In this document: positions 25,924 through 35,136 of the stretch, in pieces | Position numbering within the stretch: the first letter of the stretch is position 1 | How the letters are laid out: the number at the start of each line of letters is the position of its first letter | Assembly: GCA_023439185.1 (NCBI GenBank) | Contig: JAEXOR010000011.1 | Coordinates: 248,001 to 312,000 of the forward strand | DNA length: 64,000 bases | Reading direction: 5' to 3' | DNA from: Bacillota bacterium | GTDB taxonomy: Bacteria; Bacillota; Desulfotomaculia; Desulfotomaculales; Desulfallaceae | Notes under the pieces: generated by a model | What the model was told of the DNA's origin: nothing | The model's database searches: none | Seen by the model: the letters and a program-made list of their open reading frames with translations, nothing else | Position numbers and translations under genes: made by a program

Positions 25924-26514
25924 CTATTTCTGCGTCCAAAGTTCCTTTAGCTCTTCTGCATTTAACGGGTTCAAAGGCTTACACAGAATTTCATTCACTC
26001 TGAGTTTTTTAAGATTTTGAGAGGTGGCGGCCTGCATAATAAGCGCGGTATCCGAGCCCCGTCCCGTCCCCGCCACTGCGATTACCTGTTCTCCGGTTTT
26101 TAGCAAACCCGCGTCTGCCGCCATGAGGGTTATTTCAAAGCATACCTTGACCCCCTGACTGAAGCAACGCAACAGGTTGGCCATCACCGTAGCGATGTTG
26201 GAGCCATAAAAGCTGTCGGTATGGAACAGCATGGTTCCAAAATGGACTTCATGGCCGGCGTCTTGTAATGTCTTGATTAAATCTTGGGGAAACGGGTTTT
26301 CTTTTCTGATAAAGCCATACTGATGTGGAATAACAATCAATTTTACCCCGGCGCCCTTAAAGAATTCCATTGCTTTCGTCGCTGTGGCGCCGGTGGTGGA
26401 AGCCAGCACCAGTTTTTTAATTCCCAGGGCATTCAATCTTTCTTGCGCTAATTTTAAGGTTACCGCGGTGTTATCCGGGCTAATGCTTTCAAAATATACT
26501 ACCTTGTTTTCCAT
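25924..26514 (-). CDS. Stand-alone pyruvate-kinase C-terminal-domain-like protein
   Basis: A 196-residue alpha/beta protein resembling the C-terminal (alpha/beta) domain of pyruvate kinase. It has VYFESISPDNTAVTLKLAQERL, LVLASTTGATATKAMEFF and QVIAVAGTGRGSDTALIMQ. The catalytic barrel is absent, so it is not a pyruvate kinase. In the full enzyme this domain binds allosteric effectors, and stand-alone copies are common in Clostridia with unknown role. It is convergent with gapA, 16 bp apart. Confidence 0.75.
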   Translation of the reverse strand: MENKVVYFESISPDNTAVTLKLAQERLNALGIKKLVLASTTGATATKAMEFFKGAGVKLIVIPHQYGFIRKENPFPQDLIKTLQDAGHEVHFGTMLFHTDSFYGSNIATVMANLLRCFSQGVKVCFEITLMAADAGLLKTGEQVIAVAGTGRGSDTALIMQAATSQNLKKLRVNEILCKPLNPLNAEELKELWTQK

Positions 26515-26591
26515 GCCGGTCTTATTCCCCCATTCATGAGTTCATAAGATTATTCTACCATTTTTCTATAAAATTAACAGTCTGCTACGAC

Positions 26592-28073
26592 TTAAATAAC
26601 CGCATCGTCATGCTCCGGGTTATCGCCGGCAGGTTCATCAGCGGCACCGTCGTCAGCGGACGGCGGTTCCACCGCTAAACCGGCCCCGGGAATATCCGCC
26701 TTGCTGTGCACCGCGATGATTTGTTCCACCGGTTTGTACTTACTGTCGAAAAGCGGCTCCCTTCTTGCTTCCCGGCCATCAACCAGCACCAATCGCTCCG
26801 CTGCGGCAATGTATCCGCTGGCCCCCTTTTGCACAACCTTTTGGGCGCCCGGTTCCACAGTAGGGTCTATTTCATAAACCGTTTCCGGTTCAATGGTCTT
26901 GGTGACCCAGCTTTTTATCTGCACCTGCTTGTGCGGGTCGGGGGCGCCATATATTTTTACCGTCAGGCTATCGCTCCCAATAAAGGTTTTAATCAGCACA
27001 TGACTGTCCAGGACGTTTTTAAATTTAAAATCCAGGTAATCATAAGCCACCGCGGCATCACGGCCCACGGGCACATAGCTCACCGGTATGCTGTGGTTGC
27101 TACGCTGTTCCACCGCCAGATCCGCCAGCAGCACGGCGTTATAAAGCGTGGTAGACACCTGGCACACGCCGCCGCCCAGATCCTCCTCCAGCTTATTGCC
27201 CACGATAACATTGGCCATCCGGTATCCCTGCTCGAGTCCCCGGGAGCCCACCACCTCGTTGAATGAGAATACCTCGCCGGGTCCGACCATCCACCCGTCC
27301 AGTTTAACGGCGGCAGTGGCGATATTGTGGTTGCGGTCGACCTGGGCGGCATTGAAGCCGGTGGTAAACTTAGCCATCAGGCCGGTAACGCCCCACCGGC
27401 GAGCCTGTTCGGTGGTTACCTCCGGCTGGATGAGCCGCACCGGCACGTCAATGGCGGCGTTACTGAAAAGAACAGCCGTATTGACCAGTCTTTCAGTCAA
27501 TAAATCAAAATCCACAACATAACCGTCAATTGACGGCACCACTTCCGCCCGTTCGTCGACGTTTATTCTCAAGTAAGCATCCCGGGCCTGCAGTTCCAGA
27601 GGACCGAACCGCTTCTGCCAATACTGCCGCAGCACCGGTTCGTCGAGACTGAGCACCGGATCCAGCGGACGGTCCACGTGCCGCACCTCGGCGTACCAGC
27701 GTTTAAAGACGCCCAGTTCGTTTCCCACAGCCAGCGCCCGGTCCATGGTTTTGTCCCGGTCCACGGCAATGCCAAGCTCACCCAGGGCAACTTCGTATCC
27801 CGAGCCGGCCAGCATAAGATTAACGGTGGTTTCATGCACCCTGGATTCCAATTCGGCCAACCGTTCAACACCTTCAAGCCGTTCCAGGTGGGAAAGGTCC
27901 ACCCCCCGCACGCTGACCCCGGGCACAACTTCAATGGCCTCGGCAGTTACAGCGGGCGCCAGATAATAATAACAGGCCAGGATACCGATGACCAGCGCCA
28001 TTACCGCGGCTATCGGCCATACCGTCTTCAATCGGATAGCTTTTTTGTCTTTCTTCACACTTTTATCGAACAT
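26592..28073 (-). CDS. VanW-family exported cell-wall protein
   Basis: A 493-residue protein with an N-terminal membrane anchor (VWPIAAVMALVIGILACYYYL at about 18-38). Next come peptidoglycan-binding-like repeats (VVPGVSVRGVDLSHL), the VanW domain (FNAAQVDRNHNIATAAVKLDG, EDLGGGVCQVSTTLYNAVL) and a G5-like region (TIEPETVYEIDPTVEPGAQKV). The tail is acidic and disordered. VanW proteins are found next to glycopeptide-resistance genes and in many spore formers; the biochemical role is unknown. GGGAGATGG precedes the ATG. Confidence 0.85.
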   Translation of the reverse strand: MFDKSVKKDKKAIRLKTVWPIAAVMALVIGILACYYYLAPAVTAEAIEVVPGVSVRGVDLSHLERLEGVERLAELESRVHETTVNLMLAGSGYEVALGELGIAVDRDKTMDRALAVGNELGVFKRWYAEVRHVDRPLDPVLSLDEPVLRQYWQKRFGPLELQARDAYLRINVDERAEVVPSIDGYVVDFDLLTERLVNTAVLFSNAAIDVPVRLIQPEVTTEQARRWGVTGLMAKFTTGFNAAQVDRNHNIATAAVKLDGWMVGPGEVFSFNEVVGSRGLEQGYRMANVIVGNKLEEDLGGGVCQVSTTLYNAVLLADLAVEQRSNHSIPVSYVPVGRDAAVAYDYLDFKFKNVLDSHVLIKTFIGSDSLTVKIYGAPDPHKQVQIKSWVTKTIEPETVYEIDPTVEPGAQKVVQKGASGYIAAAERLVLVDGREARREPLFDSKYKPVEQIIAVHSKADIPGAGLAVEPPSADDGAADEPAGDNPEHDDAVI

Positions 28074-28261
28074 TTTCGATCCATCTCCCGGCCTTTTGAT
28101 GTATATATCACTTTGACGAAAATGTTCGACAAAAAGTTTCCCGTACCGGGCTCCGGCGCAAAATATTTTCTAAAAAGGCCGGTAATTCAATAATTGACTT
28201 TGCCCTTGTGGTTTTTTCAAAACTTGTGATACTATGGACATAAAATTTATCCGGTGGAGAC

Positions 28262-29215
28262 ATGGGCACAGAAAGGTATAATTCCTACTCCGAACATCTG
28301 GTTAAAAAGTTCGGCCACAAAGTTTATAAGCTGCCGGTTAACCTTCCGGGCACCTGCCCCAACCGGGACGGCACCCTCGGGTACGGCGGCTGCATATTTT
28401 GCGACGAGGCTGGGTCCGGTTTTGACGCTCTGCCCAATTCCCTTCCGGTGCGCGAACAATTAAGCCGGAACAAGGAATACTTTCGCCGCCGGTTTGGCGC
28501 CGACAGGTTTATCGCCTACTTCCAGGCCTTTACCAACACTTACCTGCCCCCGGAGCAATTTGCCGCCAATATCGATATGGCGGCGGAAGAAGAGGACATC
28601 GTGGGCATTTCCGTGTCCACCAGGCCCGACTGCGTAAGCGAGCAGCACCTGGATATCCTGGCCGGGGCGGCCAGGCGGCGCGGTCTCGACATTAACATCG
28701 AGCTGGGGCTGCAAACGGTAAATTACCATACCCTGAAAAAAATAAACCGGGGACATACCCTGGCCGAATTTCTGGATACCGTGCGGCGGGTGCACCGCCG
28801 GCGGTTTGAAATTTGCGCGCACCTGATCCTGAACCTGCCCTGGGACGACGATGACGACGTCATTGAAAACGCCAAGGTCATTTCAGCCCTGGGTATCCGC
28901 TATGTTAAACTGCATTCTCTGTACGTGGTGCGGGGTACGGTACTGGGCGACATGTACCAAAGGGGCGAACTGCGGATTATTGCGCTGGAGGAATATGTGC
29001 GCCGAATGATTACCTTTCTTGAATACCTGGACCCGGAGGTGGTGATTCAGCGTTTGGTGGGCAAGGGACCGCGGGAAGTTCTTTTTTGCAACTGGGGCGC
29101 CAGTTGGTGGAAAATAAAAACCGAACTGGAACGCCTGATGGAAGAGGAAGATACCCGGCAGGGCAAAAAATTCGACTATCTGGGCGGAAAAGCGCTCAAG
29201 CAATTTGACCGTTAA
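28262..29215 (+). CDS. Radical SAM protein, YhcC/TIGR01212 type
   Basis: A 317-residue radical SAM enzyme. The cluster motif is atypically spaced for the superfamily but typical for YhcC: CPNRDGTLGYGGCIFC (three Cys with CX2C at the end). Further family stretches are FQAFTNTYLP, VGISVSTRPDC, INIELGLQTVNYHTLKKINRGH and LNLPWDDDDDV. The reaction is not known. It is convergent with the ArsR-type gene downstream. Confidence 0.85.
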   Translation: MGTERYNSYSEHLVKKFGHKVYKLPVNLPGTCPNRDGTLGYGGCIFCDEAGSGFDALPNSLPVREQLSRNKEYFRRRFGADRFIAYFQAFTNTYLPPEQFAANIDMAAEEEDIVGISVSTRPDCVSEQHLDILAGAARRRGLDINIELGLQTVNYHTLKKINRGHTLAEFLDTVRRVHRRRFEICAHLILNLPWDDDDDVIENAKVISALGIRYVKLHSLYVVRGTVLGDMYQRGELRIIALEEYVRRMITFLEYLDPEVVIQRLVGKGPREVLFCNWGASWWKIKTELERLMEEEDTRQGKKFDYLGGKALKQFDR

Positions 29216-29229
29216 ATGAAAACCCGCGC

Positions 29230-29523
29230 CTATTCAAATACCGCTGGATTCTCGCCTAGCAGCACCTTGACGAGCTGCTCGGCCCTGTCGTCGGTAACCC
29301 GGTAAAACACTTCGGTGCCGTTGCGTACCCCGCCCACAATACCCTGGGAGCGCAATATGGCCAGTTGTTGAGATACCGTGGATTGGGGCAGGTTTAAACA
29401 GTCCTTTATTTTATTCACGTTGCAGGGACCGCCCAGCAAACCCGCCACAATGCATAAACGGGTGGGATGGGCCAGGGCTTTAAGCAATTTGGCGGGGTCT
29501 TCATATTTATTCATTTCGCTCAA
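29230..29523 (-). CDS. ArsR-family winged-helix regulator
   Basis: A 97-residue metalloregulator-type repressor. It has LLKALAHPTRLCIVAGLLGGPCNV, the recognition helix LPQSTVSQQLAILRSQGIV and the wing VRNGTEVFYRVTD. Cysteines in the first two helices (LC, PC, DC) could sense a metal or redox signal, but the classic ArsR Cys-Val-Cys motif is not present. TTG 29523 is used; ATG 29511 is an alternative. It lies between the radical SAM gene and murJ and its target is not evident. Confidence 0.85.
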   Translation of the reverse strand: MSEMNKYEDPAKLLKALAHPTRLCIVAGLLGGPCNVNKIKDCLNLPQSTVSQQLAILRSQGIVGGVRNGTEVFYRVTDDRAEQLVKVLLGENPAVFE

Positions 29524-29597
29524 CAGGTAACACCCCCGATTTCCTTTTGAAAAATACTATATTATAATATTATGGTTTGGACAATACCATTTTATAA

Positions 29598-31121
29598 TTA
29601 TTTTCTAAATCTTTTTCTGAAGACGGAGACATCCTCCGCGTTCAATAACAGGAGGACCGCTAAATAAACGGCGCCGGCCAGACCCACCGCCAGGGTCAGG
29701 CCAAGCAATTGTCCCGTCAGCGAAAGGGCCGGTTCAAAAAGCCCGGTGGCGGTGGCGGCCAACCGCAGCACAGCGGCAAAGGCCAGGGCGCCGGCCAGAA
29801 TTTTAAGCTGTTCCAGTGCCTGTTTGCGCCAGGGAAAACCGGGCACCCGCCGGTGCAGCAGCATTAAAAACAGCATGGTGGTGAGGGCAAACCCCGCAGT
29901 GTTGCCCAGGGCCAGTCCGTTATGCCCCATCTCCCCCACCAGCAGGTAATCCAGAAATATATTGAGGCCCAGGCCGGCCAGCCCGGACCACAGGGGCAAC
30001 CAGACGTTCCGGAGGCTTAAAAAAGTGTAAGTCAACACCGAGTTGGCGGACATGGCGACAACGGAAACAGCGTAAAAGAACAGCGCCGTGGCGGTGGCGA
30101 CGGTGGCCTCCGGGGTAAAAGCGCCCCGTTCAAACAACAGGCGCACCACCGGCGCGGCCAGCACCAGCAGCAACGCCGTGCAGGGGTAAGCAACCAGTCC
30201 CACCAGGCGCAGTCCCGTCGCCGTCCGTTCCCGCAGCGCGGCCATGTCGTTGCGGCTCACGGCGGCGGCCAGGGCGGGGAACAAGACGGTGGATATTACG
30301 GCGACAAACAGTCCGTAAGGCAGTTCACGCACCCGGTTGGCAAAGCTTAAAGCGGCAATACTGCCCTCGTTCAAATGCGAGCCGAACCAACGATCCAAAA
30401 ACACAAATCCCCGGGTCACCAAAGTGGTCATGACCACGGGCACAGTCATCGCCAACACCAGCCGCACATCGGGGTCCCGCCAATTGAACAGCGGGCGCAG
30501 CGGCACCCCGGCCCGGCCCATGGCGGGCAGGTTGTAAATATAAAACACCAGCGCCCCGGCCAGGGTACACCAGGCCAGCCCCGGGCCCATAAATGCGCCC
30601 AGCGGCAGGATTAAAAGGATAAATACCACGTTCTGCCAAACCGGCGCCCAGGCCGGGACCGCGAATTCCCGGTGCGCGTTGAGCACCGCCTTGGCCGTAA
30701 AGCCCATGGTCAAAAAGAGCATCGACGGGAGCATTATCCTGGTGCACAGCACCGCCAACTGCCGGGCGTCGCCGGTGAAACCCGGCGCCAGCAGATCGAC
30801 CACCGCCGGAGTGAACGCCAGCCCCAAAACGGTCAGTACCGCCACAAAGGCGGACGTGAGATAAAAAACCGTGGAGGCCAGCCGGGCCCCGTCCGCACTT
30901 TTCAAGCGCCCCGTATAAACCGGCAGCAGCGCGTTACCCGCGGCGGTGCCGATGATAAAAGAGAAGGTAAAGGGTATGGTGGCCGCCACGATAAAGGCGT
31001 CGGACTGGGCTGAAGTGCCTAAAAGGGCGGCGATAATCTGCTCCCGCACAAAACCAAGCACCCGGCTGGCCACGAAAAGGATCAGTAAAATTGAAGAAGC
31101 TTTAAAAAAAGATTGTTTCAT
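29598..31121 (-). CDS. murJ: Lipid II flippase MurJ (MviN)
   Basis: Polytopic membrane protein with about 14 hydrophobic segments, which flips lipid II for peptidoglycan synthesis. Family signatures are the start SFFKASSILLILFVASRVLG, FVREQIIAALLGTSAQSDAF, and FANRVRELPYGLFVAVISTV with LFPALA. GGGAG before ATG 31121 excludes the upstream in-frame extension. The length of about 507 residues is normal. Confidence 0.92.
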   Translation of the reverse strand: MKQSFFKASSILLILFVASRVLGFVREQIIAALLGTSAQSDAFIVAATIPFTFSFIIGTAAGNALLPVYTGRLKSADGARLASTVFYLTSAFVAVLTVLGLAFTPAVVDLLAPGFTGDARQLAVLCTRIMLPSMLFLTMGFTAKAVLNAHREFAVPAWAPVWQNVVFILLILPLGAFMGPGLAWCTLAGALVFYIYNLPAMGRAGVPLRPLFNWRDPDVRLVLAMTVPVVMTTLVTRGFVFLDRWFGSHLNEGSIAALSFANRVRELPYGLFVAVISTVLFPALAAAVSRNDMAALRERTATGLRLVGLVAYPCTALLLVLAAPVVRLLFERGAFTPEATVATATALFFYAVSVVAMSANSVLTYTFLSLRNVWLPLWSGLAGLGLNIFLDYLLVGEMGHNGLALGNTAGFALTTMLFLMLLHRRVPGFPWRKQALEQLKILAGALAFAAVLRLAATATGLFEPALSLTGQLLGLTLAVGLAGAVYLAVLLLLNAEDVSVFRKRFRK

Positions 31122-31185
31122 AAGCGCTCCCGGTAAGTTTTGCATACCCGCATATTATAATACCACATTATAAGGGGGAGATGTA

Positions 31186-31923
31186 TTGTTTCCGCAAACC
31201 CACGTCTACTTTGCCGAAACGGTATTGGGCCGCCGCTCCGACGCCATTACCCTGGGCAGTATATTCCCCGACATAATGGTGGGCGCCGGCGTTGAACACG
31301 CACGGGCGCACAGCCTGGGGCTGGAACTGCTGAAAATATTCCGGGACAGCGAAGAACTCACCGACTTTGCCCTGGGCGCCGTTACTCACGGCATCTCTCC
31401 CCGGGGGCTGGATTATTACGGCGATGAAAAATACCCCGGATTTGAACGGGGTTATTGCTTTGAAAAGGGCCGGGCGCTGGTGGAGCAGACCATTGAAGCC
31501 TGCAACCTGCCCGAACGCATGGGCTTGTGGAAAGCGCATAACATTGTGGAGATGGGCATCGAGATGAAAATAAGCCGCCGGGATCAATATGGCCAAGTCC
31601 TGCGCCGGGCGTTTAACAACCATGCCCTGATTGACCACCTGAGCACCGCGCTGTCCGTCGTCACCGGCGATGGACAGCGCCTGAAAAACCGCATTGCCTC
31701 TTTTCCCGGTTACATAGAAGTGTACCGGGCCACCGCCGAGTCATTGGCCGGGATGTACCGCATCCAAATGTACACCAGACACCAAATCAATATTAACACC
31801 GTTAAGGTGGCGCACCTGATCGAAGCCGCCGCCGGCCACGTGGAAAACGACCTGGCCGATTTCTTCCGCCTGGCCGAACAGCACGTGCAAAAGGAAATAA
31901 ATACCCTCCAATCCCCCAAATAA
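31186..31923 (+). CDS. Putative metal-dependent phospholipase-C-like protein
   Basis: A 245-residue soluble protein. Histidines and acidic residues are spaced as in zinc-dependent phospholipase C-like proteins (pfam00882 group): PQTHVYF, LGSIFPDIM, ALGAVTHGI ... LDYYGDE and KAHNIVEMGIEM. The start is TTG 31186 behind GGGGGAG; an ATG at 31181 is in another frame. No signal peptide, so a cytoplasmic metal-dependent hydrolase or structural homologue is as likely as a lipase. It is the plus-strand gene before the dynamin cluster, 111 bp upstream. Confidence 0.55.
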   Translation: MFPQTHVYFAETVLGRRSDAITLGSIFPDIMVGAGVEHARAHSLGLELLKIFRDSEELTDFALGAVTHGISPRGLDYYGDEKYPGFERGYCFEKGRALVEQTIEACNLPERMGLWKAHNIVEMGIEMKISRRDQYGQVLRRAFNNHALIDHLSTALSVVTGDGQRLKNRIASFPGYIEVYRATAESLAGMYRIQMYTRHQININTVKVAHLIEAAAGHVENDLADFFRLAEQHVQKEINTLQSPK

Positions 31924-32034
31924 CTTTTCTTTTCCAACCTCCAACCTCCAACTTCCAATATGCGATAGCTGTCATAATGGAAACAAGCCTTTAATATAAT
32001 CCTACAGGACAACCTTGACCCCGGAGGGGGCGCC

Positions 32035-34329
32035 ATGAGTAAAATAACAGCATACTTTAACCGCGTCGACAAGCTGGCCGGCCTGTATCTGCCCCCGGAA
32101 AAGCTGCCGGTGGTGGCCCTGACAGGACCGTATAACAGCGGCAAGTCCACCATGATCAACAGTTTGCTGGAGCAGGACGTATCTCCCGTGGACATTCTGC
32201 CGGCCACCAGCGTGCCCATTATTTTCAGCGGCGGGGAAATGTTTTTGATTACCGCCCGCCTGACGGACGGCCGGAAAAAGGTTTTAGGCAGCGGAGAGCT
32301 CCGATCGCTGCCGCGGAGCAAGGACGCCCTTGCTCGGCGGATACTGGAAGTGGAAATAATTTTAAACCATCCGCTGCTACGCAGAATACGCCTTATCGAC
32401 ACCCCCGGGTTCGACGCCGCTTCAGGCGCGTCCGCTCTGCCCCCGCAGCTTGCCGGGGTGGATCACATCGTCTATCTGCTGCACCAGCGGGGACCGGGTG
32501 AGGCGGACCGGAAATTTATCAAAGGACTGCTGGAATTAAAAGAGGCTGAGCAGCTCTCCTTCTGGATTAACCGCAACCTGGGCCGCTTCGACGGCACTTC
32601 CCTGACCGAATCCCGGCGGGTGCTGCGGGAGGTTTGCGCCCGGGAAACAAGGGTGTATGTGACGGATACCAAAAACCCGGAAGCGGTACGGCGGTTCTGT
32701 CAATTTATCCGGGCCCGGGCAGCCGAAACGGTGGTCGAACGGGTCGCCGCGAAACTAAAGGAACAGGACCGCCGGATCCCGGAGTTAGCCGCCGCTTCCC
32801 TGCGGGAAAACAAAGAAACCTCGTTTCTGCTCCGTTTCTGGGATGCCGTCCAGTCGGCCGAAGAAGTCATTCAAGGAGGCACCATGATCAATACCCTGCC
32901 GTTGGTGGCCAGGCAAATTAATGATTCCGCCGACGACTTCATCAGGCCGGAAGAAGGACAGCCGGAGAGCTCCGCCGCCGGCCCCACGCCGGAAAAGGCG
33001 CCCGATCCCGCCGTGGTAAGAGGCAGAATTAAATCCTTGCTGCAAAGAGCCGCCGGTGATCCGGCATTGCAGTCTGCCGTTGAGACAAGGACGCTGCTGC
33101 GGACGCTGGCCCGGAAACTGGACGGTGATCGTTTCCTGGTTACCGCCGCCGGAGGGTTTTCCACAGGCAAAACCACATTTTTCAATGCCCTGCTGGGCGA
33201 AAACCTGCTGCCGGCGAAAAACCGGCCTACCACATTCACGATCACCCGGCTGCGTCATGGCGACAGAAAGAGAGCGGTAATCAGGTTTGCCGACCGGGTC
33301 GCCATTCCCACTCATTTTGTGGAAAAAAAACAGGCCGCAATCTGTCGTCTCGAATTGGAAGTGCTTGAATCCTGGCTGACCGACAATGAGCTACGCTCCG
33401 GGATCAGAACGCTGGAGAAGGTAAGAAAAGGCCGCAGGGTGGTTATTTCTCCGGACGAACTGCTTTTGGAACTGGAAATGCTCAAAGAGACCTTCGCCCG
33501 GGTCAAACAAAGCTCCAAAAAAAGAGTCAAACCCTGGAAATCGCTGTTTAAGCATATCCCCCTGGCCATTTTCCGCCGCGGCGGGCAGGCCGACAGCTAT
33601 GTCGTGCATTTCAATCGCCGGGACAGCATTGAGCTTGACCTGACCGGCGAAACCGGCCTGCGGATGCTGGAACAGACGGTGGGTTCGCACCGGGCCCTGC
33701 GGGTGGAGGAAATAGAAATCAGCCATCCCACCGGGATACTGCGCACCGCGGATTTTCTGGATACACCCGGCCTGGACTCGGTTTATCACCGGCACCGGGA
33801 AATCACCAACCGCCATCTGTCCGATTCAGACTGCTTTTTGTTTTTCTTAAACGGCAAGCACATTCTGACCAAGCCGGACCTGGGCGCCTTCAACATTATT
33901 TCCGAAGTATTGAACGGCACTCAAGGCAACAGCGGTAAGCTTTTTATCATTGTTAACTTTGCCGACGCCCTGAATGAGCGGGAAAAAGAACGGGTGCTCA
34001 ATTACCTGCATATTACTCTGGCCGGTTTTCCCCGGGGTACGCCGGCCCCGGCGGGGATTTACCTGCTTTCAGCGCTGGACGCCCTTACCGGCAGGGACGG
34101 CCGGGCTTTAAGCAGCCTGACCGCGGATTTGAGGGAACGCATCTGGTCTTCACGGTGTGCCGGCAGCTACGGTGATATTATCCGGCAGGCCAAATCGTCA
34201 TTGACCGGCCTGCCGGGGCCGTCGCCGGTGGGAGCCGCGGTTCGATACGTCCGAGAGCTGGAGAACCTGGAAAGGGAAATCATCACCCCGGGAGGGAGAG
34301 CCAATGGAAAACGCCAGGGCGCTGGATGA
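32035..34329 (+). CDS. Tandem dynamin-like GTPase
   Basis: A 764-residue protein with two complete GTPase modules. Module 1: P-loop GPYNSGKST (31-39) and IRLIDTPGFD. Module 2: P-loop GGFSTGKTT near 372, a T in RPTTFTITRL for switch I, FLDTPGLDSVY near 575, and IVNFAD near 640 as the base-recognition motif. Helical segments follow each GTPase core. Bacterial dynamin-like proteins bend or fuse membranes, and a two-headed architecture is known from DynA of Bacillus. No membrane segment of its own is seen, so membrane contact may come from the tail-anchored product of 34814-35095. Starts behind GGAGGGGG and overlaps the next gene by 26 bp. Confidence 0.85.
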   Translation: MSKITAYFNRVDKLAGLYLPPEKLPVVALTGPYNSGKSTMINSLLEQDVSPVDILPATSVPIIFSGGEMFLITARLTDGRKKVLGSGELRSLPRSKDALARRILEVEIILNHPLLRRIRLIDTPGFDAASGASALPPQLAGVDHIVYLLHQRGPGEADRKFIKGLLELKEAEQLSFWINRNLGRFDGTSLTESRRVLREVCARETRVYVTDTKNPEAVRRFCQFIRARAAETVVERVAAKLKEQDRRIPELAAASLRENKETSFLLRFWDAVQSAEEVIQGGTMINTLPLVARQINDSADDFIRPEEGQPESSAAGPTPEKAPDPAVVRGRIKSLLQRAAGDPALQSAVETRTLLRTLARKLDGDRFLVTAAGGFSTGKTTFFNALLGENLLPAKNRPTTFTITRLRHGDRKRAVIRFADRVAIPTHFVEKKQAAICRLELEVLESWLTDNELRSGIRTLEKVRKGRRVVISPDELLLELEMLKETFARVKQSSKKRVKPWKSLFKHIPLAIFRRGGQADSYVVHFNRRDSIELDLTGETGLRMLEQTVGSHRALRVEEIEISHPTGILRTADFLDTPGLDSVYHRHREITNRHLSDSDCFLFFLNGKHILTKPDLGAFNIISEVLNGTQGNSGKLFIIVNFADALNEREKERVLNYLHITLAGFPRGTPAPAGIYLLSALDALTGRDGRALSSLTADLRERIWSSRCAGSYGDIIRQAKSSLTGLPGPSPVGAAVRYVRELENLEREIITPGGRANGKRQGAG

Positions 34330-34486
34330 CAGGTTAAAAAAGATTATTAAAGAAGTGAGCGACAGCACCGGTACGCAAATCAAACGCGACCTGCTGCGGG
34401 AACTGGGCGTGGAAATGGACGCCCAAAAAAGCAGAGACATACGGGGGTTCCTGGAGTCCTTTAACCGGGCGCTGAAAAAAATTTAG
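34304..34486 (+). CDS. 60-residue helical protein in the dynamin cluster
   Basis: Small charged helical protein (MENARALDDRLKKIIKEV...) without Cys or membrane segment. It starts within the dynamin gene behind GGGAGGGAG, so the two are coupled. The high Lys/Glu content suggests a coiled-coil adaptor. Unknown function. Confidence 0.7.
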   Translation: MENARALDDRLKKIIKEVSDSTGTQIKRDLLRELGVEMDAQKSRDIRGFLESFNRALKKI

Positions 34487-34531
34487 GTTTAGAATTCAGG
34501 AGTTAAAACAGTTAAGAACGGAGGTATAGTT

Positions 34532-34810
34532 ATGTCATTTGTAAACGCGTCGGCCAGGGAGCAGGCTGATGAACTTCAGGGTATTCTCGGCGACATTTTA
34601 AAGGGTCTGCAGGACAAATTCGTACGCCCGGTACTGAATGAAAACGGTAAACTGCTGACCACGCTGGAGGAGATGAAAATAACGGACCGGGCCGCAATGG
34701 AGGATTTAAAAGAACGGGTCATTCGTCTGGAGCAAAAAGTTGATGAAATCCCCCTGCTGGTCCTTACCTCCATCAGGGACGCCATCAACCAGGCTTCAGG
34801 AGGTGCGTAA
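34532..34810 (+). CDS. 92-residue coiled-coil protein in the dynamin cluster
   Basis: Predicted long helix with heptad-like spacing (LEEMKITDRAAMEDLKERV, IRLEQKVDEIPLLVLTSIRD). GGAGG lies at normal distance from the ATG. It is 4 bp upstream of the next gene, so they are probably co-translated. Unknown function; a scaffold for the GTPase is the natural guess. Confidence 0.7.
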   Translation: MSFVNASAREQADELQGILGDILKGLQDKFVRPVLNENGKLLTTLEEMKITDRAAMEDLKERVIRLEQKVDEIPLLVLTSIRDAINQASGGA

Positions 34811-34813
34811 CCG

Positions 34814-35095
34814 GTGGGCAAGCTTTACGAGATGACCCCGGAAGACGTCAACCCCGAGCTGACCGGTTCCCTGGCCCGTTCTTTTAAAGACGGGCTGATT
34901 ATGCCGGCTGAGCGTAAATTCAGCCGGCTGGAAAGTGAGATCAGCTCTTTAAGAGAACACCTTGACAGTGAAATAAATCAAATCAATAACGAAATGGCCG
35001 CCCTGAAAAAATTGTTCCGGCTGGGCAATTACGTGTCCCTGCTGTCCCTGGCCGGAATAATAACCTTGCTGGTAGTGTTGTTCTTTTGGTATTGA
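34814..35095 (+). CDS. Tail-anchored coiled-coil membrane protein in the dynamin cluster
   Basis: A 93-residue protein starting at GTG behind AGGAGG. Residues 30-68 form a coiled coil (FSRLESEISSLREHLDSEI). The last 22 residues are one hydrophobic segment ending in LFFWY, so the protein is anchored by its C-terminus and faces the cytoplasm. It is a good candidate for recruiting the dynamin-like GTPase to the membrane (inference from context). Confidence 0.75.
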   Translation: MGKLYEMTPEDVNPELTGSLARSFKDGLIMPAERKFSRLESEISSLREHLDSEINQINNEMAALKKLFRLGNYVSLLSLAGIITLLVVLFFWY

Positions 35096-35136
35096 GCAGT
35101 ATAATATCTGTATATCATAACGTAAGAGGTGCCATA

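Noticed and set aside
31710..32402. Minus-strand 230-residue frame
   Set aside because: Antisense to the phospholipase-like and dynamin genes; Ser/Arg-rich shadow composition.
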